Source of the DNA: Lachnospiraceae bacterium | GTDB taxonomy: Bacteria > Bacillota > Clostridia > Lachnospirales > Lachnospiraceae | Reading direction: 5' to 3' | DNA: 64,000 nucleotides | Assembly (NCBI GenBank): GCA_022845895.1 | Contig: AP025573.1 | Span: forward strand, 3,754,501 to 3,818,500 | Part shown: in pieces, positions 54,661 through 63,214 of the stretch | How the letters are laid out: each line of letters starts with the position of its first letter | Numbering within the stretch: the stretch's first letter is position 1 | Made by a program: the position numbers and the translations under genes | Notes under the pieces: model-generated | Told to the model about the DNA's origin: nothing | Databases searched by the model: none | The model's input: only the letters and a program-made list of their open reading frames with translations

Positions 54661-55053
54661 CTATCCCCCTCCGAAGATGCTCCGCCAGGCTGCACAGGCG
54701 GTCACCATCTGCTCAAATTCCGTCTCGCACAGCTTCCTGATATCCGGCGCATACCCGGCAAAGCAGGAGCTGCCCGCCTCCACGATCCTTTCGAACAGCT
54801 CCCCGGCCTTCTGCCGGGAGCCCTGCTCCAGGAGGTGGTACGTATCCTTGCGCTTATCTATGACCACCAGCTCCCCGGTCACGGATGCGTCGGTCTCCGT
54901 CAGGCCATAGTAGCGGTAGCTCCCCTTCCCTGTCCTCTTCCGGATATAGATCCACACGATCTCTTCATATGGCAGGAGGACGGCCCCTCCCCCGGCATGG
55001 AGCCGCATCCCTTCCCCCGTCAACGTGGGTTCCGATCTTATCAGGTACACCAT
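54661..55053 (-). CDS. Hypothetical cytoplasmic protein of the pilus operon
   Basis: 130 residues from the ATG at 55053 after GGAGGAGG; a longer ORF upstream in this frame is a GC-rich shadow of the sortase gene. It overlaps the sortase stop by 13 bp. No signal peptide or membrane helix; mostly beta-type pattern (AVLLPYEEIVWIYIRKR, VTGELVVIDKRKDTYHLL) that may be a PH-like fold. Function unknown; position suggests a role in pilus assembly or control. Confidence 0.75.
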   Translation of the reverse strand: MVYLIRSEPTLTGEGMRLHAGGGAVLLPYEEIVWIYIRKRTGKGSYRYYGLTETDASVTGELVVIDKRKDTYHLLEQGSRQKAGELFERIVEAGSSCFAGYAPDIRKLCETEFEQMVTACAAWRSIFGGG

Positions 55054-56021
55054 GGTTCCTCCTCCTTCCTGTCTTGTGCTTCCGGTATAGGGCCGCTGCT
55101 GCTCCCGCCTCCCGGACGTCTGTCCCTCCGGCGGCCCCTTCCCAGCCATCCTGCCAGCACCGCCGCAAGCAGCGCGGATATCGCCACGGCTGGCCGGGCC
55201 CATGCCCCTCCCCGACGGTCCACCCGGCGCGGCTCCTTCCGGAACGGGTCCGGATAGGCCTCTTCCGTGATCCTGCCGGCCAGGATGCTGCGCCGGTTGG
55301 TGGCCCCCGGGGCGCAGGTGCTCAGCAGCACGATCCGGTCCTCGGGGGCCAGGCCCACCTCCCGCTCCTGCACCGCCCCGTCCTGCAGCCGCTTCCGGTA
55401 GGCCTCCTGGGCCTCCGCCCCTTCCACCCCCGGCTGGTAGATGCCCCCGTCGTAGGCGTCTGCCTGCAGGAACGCGAACAGCTCGAGGCCATGGTCCCGG
55501 CCCCCGTAGTACAGGTTCCCGTACCGGTGGCCGGCGAAGTAGGCGGCGTCCGCGAAGTCCCCGATGTCCCCGAACATGGCGCCCTTCTCCATGTGGTGCC
55601 CATGGATGATGGTGTTGTAGTCCTGGAACCCCCGGTCGTTGCGGAAGTCCACGAACAGGCTGCCGCAGTAGGCGTAGTCCCCCCTGGCATCCGTATGCAG
55701 GTATTCCTGGTTGTCCTCCCCCTGTACCAGGGGGTAGTCGATGCCCGTCCCATAGACGGTCAGCCACCCCAGCACATCCGGGTTCTCCTCTGCCAGCTCC
55801 TGGAAGGGCAGGGCCCCGTCCTTATCCGTGGGCTTATAGGCCGCGAGCCGCTCCGGGGCTGCGCTCTCATGGATCCGGCTGGCGTCCCACAGGCCATAGC
55901 AGCCATAGGCCAGCAGCAGCAGGGCCGCGGACAGCACCGTAAGGTTCACGATGCGGTCTGCGGCCCGGACTGCCCGTCTCCCGATGGCTTGTGCACGCTG
56001 CCTTCCATCCCTCCTGTGCAT
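55041..56021 (-). CDS. Class B sortase (pilus-type)
   Basis: 326 residues. N-terminal membrane helix (LTVLSAALLLLAYGCYGLW), then the class B sortase core: DNQEYLHTD, catalytic His in IIHGHHMEKGAMF, the TLSTC-type Cys in VLLSTCAPG and Arg in NRRSILAGR. An extra C-terminal membrane helix (VAISALLAAVLAGWLG) and basic tail are unlike simple SrtB and resemble pilin polymerases. It follows the major pilin, whose EVPTG signal is of the kind used by class B pilus sortases in Streptococcus pyogenes. Confidence 0.92.
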   Translation of the reverse strand: MHRRDGRQRAQAIGRRAVRAADRIVNLTVLSAALLLLAYGCYGLWDASRIHESAAPERLAAYKPTDKDGALPFQELAEENPDVLGWLTVYGTGIDYPLVQGEDNQEYLHTDARGDYAYCGSLFVDFRNDRGFQDYNTIIHGHHMEKGAMFGDIGDFADAAYFAGHRYGNLYYGGRDHGLELFAFLQADAYDGGIYQPGVEGAEAQEAYRKRLQDGAVQEREVGLAPEDRIVLLSTCAPGATNRRSILAGRITEEAYPDPFRKEPRRVDRRGGAWARPAVAISALLAAVLAGWLGRGRRRDRRPGGGSSSGPIPEAQDRKEEEPWCT

Positions 56022-56036
56022 GCCGGTGCCCCTCTC

Positions 56037-57278
56037 CTATGAGCCGGACGCGTCCCTTGCCCTGCGTCTCCTCGCGATCACGAAGGCGGCGGCGCCGGAG
56101 AGCGCTACGGCGATCAGGCCCAGGAAGGGCAGGCTGTCCATCACGATGCCGGTGGGTACCTCCGTGCTGTAGTAGCGGTTGGTGCAGGCCACGCCGTACG
56201 CGCCGGTGGAGTCGGCGATGGTCCGGCTGCCGGTAGCCATGCCCGTCACCGTGGTGGCCGTCCCGGCCGGGTCCGTCACCTCATAGCTGGTGTTGTAGTT
56301 GGGCAGCACGGTGCCGCCGTTCTCCGTCACCGTATAGGCGGTGCCCACGGGGAAGTCCTTGAACACGGCGTACTCCCCTTCCTTCAGGGTGATGCTTGCG
56401 GTGGCGGTGGCTGCCCCGGCTGCAAAGGAGATGGTGCCGGCGCCGGTGCTGGTACCGTCGCTGTCGAAGGTCTCATAGTGGTAGGTCGGATCCCCCACCT
56501 CGCTGGCCGCCTTGGTCACGGCGATGCCGAAGGGGAAGGATGTGGCGACCCCGCCCGGTGCCGCCCCGGTCCATTTGTTGGCGATCCGCTTTGACAGCTC
56601 CAGGACCCCCTCCTGTCCGCCCGGGGTCGTACCGCCGCCGGTGCGGACATACCCGTTGGTGAAGGTGAAGGGGTTCGCTTCCGGGGTGCTGCCATCGGGA
56701 TCGGGCGCCGTCTTGCCGTCACCGGGGCTTCCTCCATCCCCCTTGGCCTGGTCCACGACGATGTTCTCCACATAGGTACTGCCGTCCCCGGCCAGCGCCA
56801 CCTGGACCATGACCTTGTATTCGGCCGCCGAGTATCGGATGCTGTCCGTAGATGGCAGGCTGCCGCTATAGCCCTGGGCCTCCTTCAGGCCGTAGGTATA
56901 GATCCCCGGCTGGGGGAAGGTGACGCCGGCTACGATGTTGGGGGAGGACACGCTGTAGGCCAGGCTGCCGCCCACGGTCTCCGGTGACGCATCCCCGGCC
57001 AGCGGGTCCAGGCTGATGGCCGGCAGGTCGGGCAGGAGCCCTGCGTCTGACGTATTGCCGTCCAGCTCCGCCTTGCTCCACTGGAAGGCGAAGCTCCCGG
57101 ATGCCGGGTCGTCCACCCCTGCGGGCACCATCAGCGTCTTGGAAAAGCATGCCTCTGCCGGGCTGTCCGGGGTCCCGCCCGTGGCGGCCGCCATGGCCGG
57201 CAGGGCCTGGCCCATGGGCAGCGTCAGGGCCGCCCCCAGCAATCCTGCCAGCAGTATCTTGATGTTCTTCTTTCTCAT
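56037..57278 (-). CDS. Major pilin (Spy0128/FctA-like) with EVPTG sorting signal
   Basis: 413 residues: signal peptide (cleavage near residue 31), an FctA-like domain (FPQPGIYTYGLKEAQGYS, FTFTNGYV), a second domain with LELSKRIANK, a TVTENGG Glu and VACTNRY Asn, then EVPTG, a membrane helix and a basic RRRRAR tail. The Lys, Glu and Asn residues suggest intramolecular isopeptide bonds as in streptococcal pilins. ATG after GAAGGAGG. It is GC-rich like its neighbours. Probably the shaft subunit polymerised by the adjacent sortase. Confidence 0.9.
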   Translation of the reverse strand: MRKKNIKILLAGLLGAALTLPMGQALPAMAAATGGTPDSPAEACFSKTLMVPAGVDDPASGSFAFQWSKAELDGNTSDAGLLPDLPAISLDPLAGDASPETVGGSLAYSVSSPNIVAGVTFPQPGIYTYGLKEAQGYSGSLPSTDSIRYSAAEYKVMVQVALAGDGSTYVENIVVDQAKGDGGSPGDGKTAPDPDGSTPEANPFTFTNGYVRTGGGTTPGGQEGVLELSKRIANKWTGAAPGGVATSFPFGIAVTKAASEVGDPTYHYETFDSDGTSTGAGTISFAAGAATATASITLKEGEYAVFKDFPVGTAYTVTENGGTVLPNYNTSYEVTDPAGTATTVTGMATGSRTIADSTGAYGVACTNRYYSTEVPTGIVMDSLPFLGLIAVALSGAAAFVIARRRRARDASGS

Positions 57279-57375
57279 AATAGAATTCCTCCTTCTGGTA
57301 TCTTTCTCTGTCCTTGCTCTGTCGTATCCCTCTGGTGCCCTGTCCGTGTCCGGCCTGCGTGCCAGGGGGCCGGTG

Positions 57376-57897
57376 TCAGATGTCCCTCCTCCTCAGGATG
57401 GTCATCACCTTGCCGCACACGTCGGAGGCGTCCACCGGGCCGTACACCCGGCTGTCCACCGCGTCCTCCCGGCTGTCCCCCAGGACGAAGACCTGCCCCT
57501 CCTGCAAGGTGGCCGGGAACTCCATGCCATCCTCGTACCGGCGGGTCTCCCCCAGGATGCCCGGCTCCTCCTGGTAGGAGCCGTTGATCCGCAGCCCCTC
57601 CTCCGTCAGGTCCACGGTATCCCCAGAGGCCGCGACGACCCGCCGCACCTGCTCCTTCCCCTGGTACTCCACCACCACCGCATCCCCGGCTGCATACGTG
57701 CGGCTGAGCCGGAAGTAGAAGACCAGGTCCCCCTCCCGGATGGAGGGCTCCATGGACCGGTCCCGGTTCTGGAGCACGCCGTACGGGAAGGTGAGGAGCA
57801 GGGCCGCCGCTGCGCAGAGCAGGGCCGCCTTCGCCAGCAGCCGCAGGGCATCCCCGGCCAGGGATGCGGGCGGTGCCCCCTTCGTCCCCCCGGTCAT
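57376..57897 (-). CDS. SipA-like signal peptidase I of the pilus operon
   Basis: 173 residues from the ATG at 57897, overlapping the TGA of the large pilin gene. One N-terminal membrane helix, box B with the nucleophile Ser in RSMEPSIREGD, then QVRRVVAASGDTV where active signal peptidases have a catalytic Lys at the first Arg position, then VFVLGDSREDAVDSR. The Ser is kept but the Lys is replaced by Arg. SipA of streptococcal pilus loci also lacks catalytic residues and acts as a pilus assembly factor. It could be a chaperone or an unusual peptidase. Confidence 0.88.
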   Translation of the reverse strand: MTGGTKGAPPASLAGDALRLLAKAALLCAAAALLLTFPYGVLQNRDRSMEPSIREGDLVFYFRLSRTYAAGDAVVVEYQGKEQVRRVVAASGDTVDLTEEGLRINGSYQEEPGILGETRRYEDGMEFPATLQEGQVFVLGDSREDAVDSRVYGPVDASDVCGKVMTILRRRDI

Positions 57898-60800
57898 TCC
57901 CCCGCCTCCCGTCTCCCGGCCTGCTTCCGGCGCCGCCGCCTGCGCCACAGCAGCAGGGCCGCCATGCCCGAGCCCGCCGCGGCCGCCAGCCAGGGCAGCA
58001 GCGGCGCGGCATCCCCGGTCTTCAGCAGGCTCCATGCGCCGCCTCCCGGGGCTCCTCCTCCCGGGGCGCCGCCCCCGGGCTCCTGGTACCGGTTGGTGAA
58101 GGCCAGGGCCTGCACGGCATTCCCGCGGCCGTCTTCCACCGTGCGGCGGACCGACAGCCTTCCGGACTGGTCGGTGACCACGTCGGTGATGGTATAGGCG
58201 GTTCCGTCATAGGTATAGCCCGCCTCCCCCCCTTCCACTTCCTCCACGGCATAGCGGTAGGTCCCGGTCTTGGCGTAGCTCCATGTGCCGAACTCCGCCT
58301 CCCCCTCCCCGGTGATGGTCAGCACCTTGCTGCCCTCCCGGCTGCCCTCCGGCATGGGGTAGGCCTCCCGTTCCGCCGTCAGGCGGAACTGGAAGCGGCC
58401 GTCCTGGCCCGGGCTCCCCTCCACCTGCTTGCGCACCGGCGGGTCCGCCAGGAGGGAGGGGTCGCTGGCCAGGGGCCGGTAGCGGTGGACGAAGGCGATC
58501 CTCGGGCATTTGTACCCGGCAGGGTCCTTCATCACGTAGTCCGGCTCCAGCCCGCCGGGGCCCGCCCTCACCGTGGCCTCCACGGTCCAGGCCGCCCCGT
58601 CGTAGGCATAGCCGTCCAGCTCGCCCCCGGGGGCCCGGCACACTTCATAGACATAGGTGCCGGGGGCCGGGAAGGGGATCTCCGGCAGGGCCAGGGCCTC
58701 GTCCCCCGTCAGCTGGAAGGCATAGGCCCCGGCGGCCCCTCCCGGCAGGGGCGCCCCGGGGGTGGCGGGTACCATGCGGTAGGCGAACTGCCGGGTGGCC
58801 GGGGTGCCGTCCTCCACCTGGAAGGACTGCTCCACCTCCACCACCCCGGGGGTCCCCGGCATCCCGGAGGCCTGCGCCATGCCGCCCCCGGCAGGCAGGG
58901 CCCACGCCAGGGCCAGGGCCAGCAGGCAGGCGGCGCCTCCGGGGCCGCTCCCCTTCCTCCCCCTTCCCCGGCTCCTGCCTGACGCGTATGCCCCGCTGAG
59001 CAGGACCGCCCCGGCCAGGAGGGCCAGCAGCGTGTCGGAGCCGGCGCCCGGCCCGGCGATGCCGGTCAGGGGCAGGGACGGACGATCATTGCGGTACGCT
59101 ACCGCTGCGCCGGCAGGGCCCAGGGCCCCCTCCACCACCCCTGGAGCGGAATGCGGATAGGGTACGCCGTCCACCGTTTCCGTGGTGACATAGCCGGGCA
59201 GGGCCTGCTCCGTGATCCGGAACCGGCAGCCCTGGGGCAGCTGGAGGCGCAGGGCCTGCCCGTGCTTCAGGAGGACCTGGTCCCCCGCCGTCCCGTCCAC
59301 GCCGGCCAGGACGCCTCCTTCGATGGCCACCTGACCGGACGAGCCGTCGGGCCCGGTATAGGGGTAGCTGCCCTCAAGCGGCGCCCCCCAGGCATGCTCC
59401 GCTTCCAGCCGGAAGCCGAAGGCCTTGTCCCGGTTCCCGTACTTCCCGGCCACCGTCTTGGACAGGGACAGCTCCCGGTTGGGCAGGGGGGCGGCCTCGT
59501 GCACGGCGGAGTTCAGCGCCGTGGTGGCGGCATACCCGTCGTCCATGGTGAAGCTTACCGTGCCCCCGGCATGGGCGAACGCCTGGTCGGCCCCCGGGGC
59601 GTGGTCGAAGAGGGGGGCCCGGCACGCCAGCTCGAAGGTTAAGGTGGGGCTGTCCGCGGCTTTCAAGGTGTAGGCCCCGTCCACCCGGGTCTGCCCGACA
59701 TGGGCCCCGGTGCCGGGGGTGAAGGTGCCGGTGACGGACGACCCCTGGCCCGTGGGCGAGGTGACGGTGAGGCCGCTCCCGGATGGCACCTCCACCCCTT
59801 TGGGCAGGTAGCTGGTGAAGGTCCCCCGTGCATCGCCCCCGGTGCTGCGCAGGGTATAGGCATACTTCAGCAGGGTGCCCTCTTCCAGGCTCCGCCTTGC
59901 CCCGGCATGGCAGGCCGCGTCGCAGCCCGCGGCCGTCACGGCCCGCAGGGCGTTGGGGCAGCCGGGCACATGGACCGTGGCCCCCTGGTCGGTATCCAGC
60001 GACGCCTCCACGGTGTCGTGGACCTTTACGTTGCCCTGTGCCAGCCGGATGTCCTGGTTCCCTGCCTGGTCGGTGGCACAGACATAGAGGTCGTAGTGGG
60101 ACGCATCGGTGGGCACGGTGTAGCCGTTGATATCCTGCCAGCTCTTGGAAGTGGGGGGCGGGGCCGGGCTTCCCACCGGGGCGAACAGGATGGCTACGGC
60201 GCGGACTCCGGACAAGTCATCCGTGCACGCGTGCTGGTACCTGCCGTCTGGGCCGGTCACCAGGCTGCCTCCGCCATCCTTGGCCAACGCCGCGGTGGGC
60301 CGGGTGGTGTCGATCCTGATTTCCATGGTGGACACGCCCGACAAGGGGGTGGCCGGGTCACCTGCCGCTGTGCACACCAGGTCTGCCGTCCAGCCGCGTG
60401 AAGACGAAGGGGCTTGATCCTTCAGGATCTGGTCCGAGACCGCCCCGGGACGGCCCTGGTGGGTGTTCACGTAGGTGGTGGCATCCGTCACGGACCCGGG
60501 GCGGCCTCCGCTCCCGCCGGCATCCCGGTACCGCTGCACGTAGTCGTATTCCCCCGTGATGTGGGTGCTGTCTCCGTGGACCTTGACGTAATATTTGGTC
60601 CAGCCATTCACCCCTCCGCCGGGATTGGTGCCGGTGGGGCTGTAGGCTGCATCGGCTGCCAGCTGCTCTCCCTGAGGGTTGGGCAGGTTTTTGGGCAGGG
60701 TAGCGGAGATGCTGGGGGAGGCGCTGGTCCTGGAGGTGACGAGCCGGGTGGTGGACGAGGTGTCCCACGCCGGGTCGGCAGACCCGGAATTGTCCACCGC

Positions 60801-61790
60801 TGTTACGGTCTGGGTCTTCCTCCCGATATGGATCACCTTCCGGCTGCTGACGGAGCCTCCGGAGTCAAAGTAAGGGTCGGAACCACTGTCATCGACGTCA
60901 GAGAGAAGCAGTCGACCGTTTGGAGGAATGAGTTTTGCAGGGTTTGATGTGTACCACGCTCTGACGTCCTCTTGATAGAAAGTCTTGTTGACGTTTTTTC
61001 CCACAGTGATCTGTGCGTCGGGCGCAACGACGGTGGGTGGGGAGGCGTAGAGAACTGGCCAAGTCACACGCACTCGGGCAGTGAACGAGCTCGGCCACAC
61101 CCCAGGGCCAGCCGGAGGCCCCGGCTTCACAGACATTAGTTGTAAGGTGCCGTTGGGGACATTGGTTGTTAAGTTTGGTTGTATAGCTTTTATTATGCAA
61201 TCGGTTATATCCCCAGGGATTGTATATAGTAATTGTGTAGGAAACGGAACCCCATAAAAGGAGTGATAGATGGAGTTGAATGTGCTACCGAGGGTGCAGG
61301 CATCGGGCATTGACCCGCTTATACCGAGATCTGACAGAGTCACATTTCGATACTTCCCAGATTTATGGTTTAATTTAAACAAGATGGTGTTTGGTTGGGG
61401 TGATACCAGCCCGGCGTATATTTGGATTGTAGATCCGGTACGGCAGGCATCTGACCAGAAGTTTGTAGGGAATGTTTTAATTGTTGTTCCCGCCAGCGAG
61501 ACAGTAAACCCCTGGCTAGTCGTCACAGTAGCCGGAGGAGCATATACGTCCCTTCCACCCCAATTTCCGGTGGGGACAGGATAAGCTTTTCCACCGAAGG
61601 GAAAAGTTATTGAGTGCCCCGTGCCCCGGAAATAGTCCGTGTAAAATTGACTAGGTTGGCAGTTTATAGGCACGTCGACTTCGAGACTTTCAGTCCGTGT
61701 CAAGGTTTCAGCCATCGATACGGAGGAGTCTAGAGCGACAACGCAAGCAACGCTAAACAACCCCAATAATATTTTTATCCCTAATTTCAT
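57894..61790 (-). CDS. Giant pilin/adhesin ORF: two cell-wall proteins fused in frame
   Basis: 1,298 residues. Part 1 (1-~935): signal peptide ending near residue 28, adhesin-like head, Ig/CnaB-like repeats, then sorting signal LPLTG (about residue 906), a membrane helix (LLALLAGAVLLSG) and basic RSRGRGRKG. Part 2 (~940-1298): directly after this comes a signal-peptide-like stretch (AACLLALALAWALPAGGG), two FctA-like domains (PAPGTYVYEV, YAKTGTYRYAVEEVEGGE) and a second sorting signal LLKTGD with helix and RRRRRRK tail. No stop or start codon separates the parts. Part 2 looks like a basal pilin and part 1 like a tip adhesin. Codons 1-~300 (60.9-61.8 kb) are much less GC-rich than the rest, so the head seems replaced by recombination. 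ATG follows AAAGGAG. Confidence 0.85.
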   Translation of the reverse strand: MKLGIKILLGLFSVACVVALDSSVSMAETLTRTESLEVDVPINCQPSQFYTDYFRGTGHSITFPFGGKAYPVPTGNWGGRDVYAPPATVTTSQGFTVSLAGTTIKTFPTNFWSDACRTGSTIQIYAGLVSPQPNTILFKLNHKSGKYRNVTLSDLGISGSMPDACTLGSTFNSIYHSFYGVPFPTQLLYTIPGDITDCIIKAIQPNLTTNVPNGTLQLMSVKPGPPAGPGVWPSSFTARVRVTWPVLYASPPTVVAPDAQITVGKNVNKTFYQEDVRAWYTSNPAKLIPPNGRLLLSDVDDSGSDPYFDSGGSVSSRKVIHIGRKTQTVTAVDNSGSADPAWDTSSTTRLVTSRTSASPSISATLPKNLPNPQGEQLAADAAYSPTGTNPGGGVNGWTKYYVKVHGDSTHITGEYDYVQRYRDAGGSGGRPGSVTDATTYVNTHQGRPGAVSDQILKDQAPSSSRGWTADLVCTAAGDPATPLSGVSTMEIRIDTTRPTAALAKDGGGSLVTGPDGRYQHACTDDLSGVRAVAILFAPVGSPAPPPTSKSWQDINGYTVPTDASHYDLYVCATDQAGNQDIRLAQGNVKVHDTVEASLDTDQGATVHVPGCPNALRAVTAAGCDAACHAGARRSLEEGTLLKYAYTLRSTGGDARGTFTSYLPKGVEVPSGSGLTVTSPTGQGSSVTGTFTPGTGAHVGQTRVDGAYTLKAADSPTLTFELACRAPLFDHAPGADQAFAHAGGTVSFTMDDGYAATTALNSAVHEAAPLPNRELSLSKTVAGKYGNRDKAFGFRLEAEHAWGAPLEGSYPYTGPDGSSGQVAIEGGVLAGVDGTAGDQVLLKHGQALRLQLPQGCRFRITEQALPGYVTTETVDGVPYPHSAPGVVEGALGPAGAAVAYRNDRPSLPLTGIAGPGAGSDTLLALLAGAVLLSGAYASGRSRGRGRKGSGPGGAACLLALALAWALPAGGGMAQASGMPGTPGVVEVEQSFQVEDGTPATRQFAYRMVPATPGAPLPGGAAGAYAFQLTGDEALALPEIPFPAPGTYVYEVCRAPGGELDGYAYDGAAWTVEATVRAGPGGLEPDYVMKDPAGYKCPRIAFVHRYRPLASDPSLLADPPVRKQVEGSPGQDGRFQFRLTAEREAYPMPEGSREGSKVLTITGEGEAEFGTWSYAKTGTYRYAVEEVEGGEAGYTYDGTAYTITDVVTDQSGRLSVRRTVEDGRGNAVQALAFTNRYQEPGGGAPGGGAPGGGAWSLLKTGDAAPLLPWLAAAAGSGMAALLLWRRRRRRKQAGRREAGE

Positions 61791-62335
61791 ACATGTCTCC
61801 TTTCCTCACAAATTTTGATGTCGCATTATTCACCCCTTACCACTTGATGGCTTTCGAATGGCTCCAGAGACCACCTAGGTATTTCTGTCTTTTTTCCCTG
61901 TATAATTTACTCTGACTATGTCCATTCCTCCTATTGATTTCACAAGATTTTAATACTGGTACAAAAATCAGACTTTTCTATCCAGGTGTGATAATGTAAT
62001 AAAAACACGGAAAACCTGCCATTTTATTCCATTTTCAGACAAAAAAAGAACTGGAAATAAAAGTCTACCTTTTTTCCCAATCTTAGACTTTTATCCAGCT
62101 TTTTTTATTCTCCAAAATACACCTTATATGGATTCTTCAGTCCATCTGGTAAGGGTGATATGACTGGTTTGCAGATAGCATACGGTCTCCCGCAGGCTTA
62201 TCTATTACTTTCGACATACTACGTCTTTGCGCGAGTGCGCATCTCCCGGAGGGTTTTGTTACACAGGAAGTTCCCTATGTAATATAAAAACAGACAGCGG
62301 ACACCTTGCGGTATACGCTGCCTGCGACTGCCATA
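61791..62335. other. Intergenic region between pilus island and V-ATPase genes
   Basis: 545 bases with no clear gene. AT-rich in the left part. It must contain the pilus promoter, but I see no strong consensus. A 16-codon ORF with a perfect AGGAGGA site lies at 61925-61875 on the minus strand (starts MDIVRVNYTGKK) and may be a leader peptide or remnant. A terminator hairpin is at 62051-62098. The right part (62100-62335) has short palindromes such as GCGCGAGTGCGC but nothing recognisable. Confidence 0.5.
62051..62098. terminator. Bidirectional terminator at the right border of the pilus island
   Basis: CTGGAAATAAAAGTCTA (62051-62067) pairs with TAGACTTTTATCCAG (62084-62098) with a 2-base bulge. 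TTTTTTT follows on the plus strand and TTCTTTTTTT on the minus strand. It probably ends the V-ATPase transcript. Confidence 0.8.
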
Positions 62336-62995
62336 TCAGGCTCTTTCACTGTAATGATGCGCTTCTTCAAGCATCATATCTTTTACTTTCATCAGACGAA
62401 TCTGGGAGCTTCTTTCGTTCTCATCCAGCTTCATCGTAATATACTTGATGTTTTTCTGTGCTTCCGGAATTATGACATGTTCCAGCGCATTGACGCGGCG
62501 TCTCGTCTTCTCGATTTCCACCGCCATGAGCTGGCATGCTTTTTCCGTCTCCGCAAGTTTCAGCATATCCGGCAGAATGTCTGCCAGAGATTTTACAGCA
62601 CCGTCCAGGTCGCTGGAAGTAAAGGCAAAGCCGTAAGAATATATATCATTCGCGTCCGCAGTCCTGGTCTTCGTCTCAAAGACCGGGATGTTGACGCTCA
62701 TGACGTTCTTCTTGCCAACTTCCAGGTTCACCTCCTGCTTGGGTGCCATCAGCGCTGTATTCAGCGTAGCTTCGTCCATTCCGGCCTTGGCTATGACAAA
62801 ATTCTTATTTGCAGAGCGGATTCCGGCCTCTACTTTCAGACGCAGTTCCATATTCTCACGGACAAGGTCCAGGAACTGGCGCATCAGCTCGTCACGTTTG
62901 TCTTTCAGGAGCTTATGCCCCTTAGCAGCTGTGACTAATTTTTTCTTTGTCTTGGTCAACTCCATACGGGTAGGAGTCACCTGCGTAGATGCCAT
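62336..62995 (-). CDS. atpD: V-type ATP synthase subunit D
   Basis: 219 residues, the central stalk subunit of V-type ATPases. The start RMELTKTKKKLVTAAKGHKLLKDKRDEL is diagnostic; the protein is mostly long alpha-helical coiled coil (residues 5-70 and 130-210). It follows the subunit B gene on the same strand, last of the operon. The ATG lies after GGAGG. Confidence 0.95.
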   Translation of the reverse strand: MASTQVTPTRMELTKTKKKLVTAAKGHKLLKDKRDELMRQFLDLVRENMELRLKVEAGIRSANKNFVIAKAGMDEATLNTALMAPKQEVNLEVGKKNVMSVNIPVFETKTRTADANDIYSYGFAFTSSDLDGAVKSLADILPDMLKLAETEKACQLMAVEIEKTRRRVNALEHVIIPEAQKNIKYITMKLDENERSSQIRLMKVKDMMLEEAHHYSERA

Positions 62996-63035
62996 CTATC
63001 CATCCACCTCCCTTTTCTGTTAATACATGCCGGCG

Positions 63036-63074
63036 TCGCTGCGGGCTGACGCCCTATGCAGCTTGCAGGAGCCA
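63036..63074. repeat. REP-like repeat, copy 1 (atpB-atpD gap)
   Basis: 39-base unit, 37 of 39 identical to 63127-63165. It contains nested GCTGC/GCAGC and GGGC/GCCC stems, so it folds as a hairpin. Confidence 0.75.
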
Positions 63075-63126
63075 TATCGATTGGCCTGCCTACGCCGGTG
63101 CCAGCTCGATTTCGCTTCGCTTCTTC

Positions 63127-63165
63127 TCGCTGCGGGCTGGCGCCCTATGCAGCTTGCAGGAACCA
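63127..63165. repeat. REP-like repeat, copy 2 (atpB-atpD gap)
   Basis: Second copy of the unit at 63036-63074. Directly after it AGCCAT-TTGCAAGC-AA-GCTTGCA-TGGCT (63165-63192) forms another strong hairpin. The 219-base gap thus carries three stems between two co-transcribed V-ATPase genes and may adjust mRNA stability. Confidence 0.75.
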
Positions 63166-63214
63166 GCCATTTGCAAGCAAGCTTGCATGGCTGATCCTTC
63201 AATCTGCGCACGGC

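Noticed and set aside
54661-55767. A 368-residue minus-strand ORF covering the small hypothetical gene and most of the sortase
   Set aside because: Its upstream two-thirds is a low-complexity GPR-rich translation of the sortase gene in another frame; the ribosome site and ATG at 55053 mark the true start.
57864-58982. Long plus-strand ORFs across the GC-rich pilin genes
   Set aside because: High GC removes stop codons in all frames. These translations are Gly/Arg/Pro-rich with no domains, while the minus-strand frames carry signal peptides, pilin domains and sorting signals.
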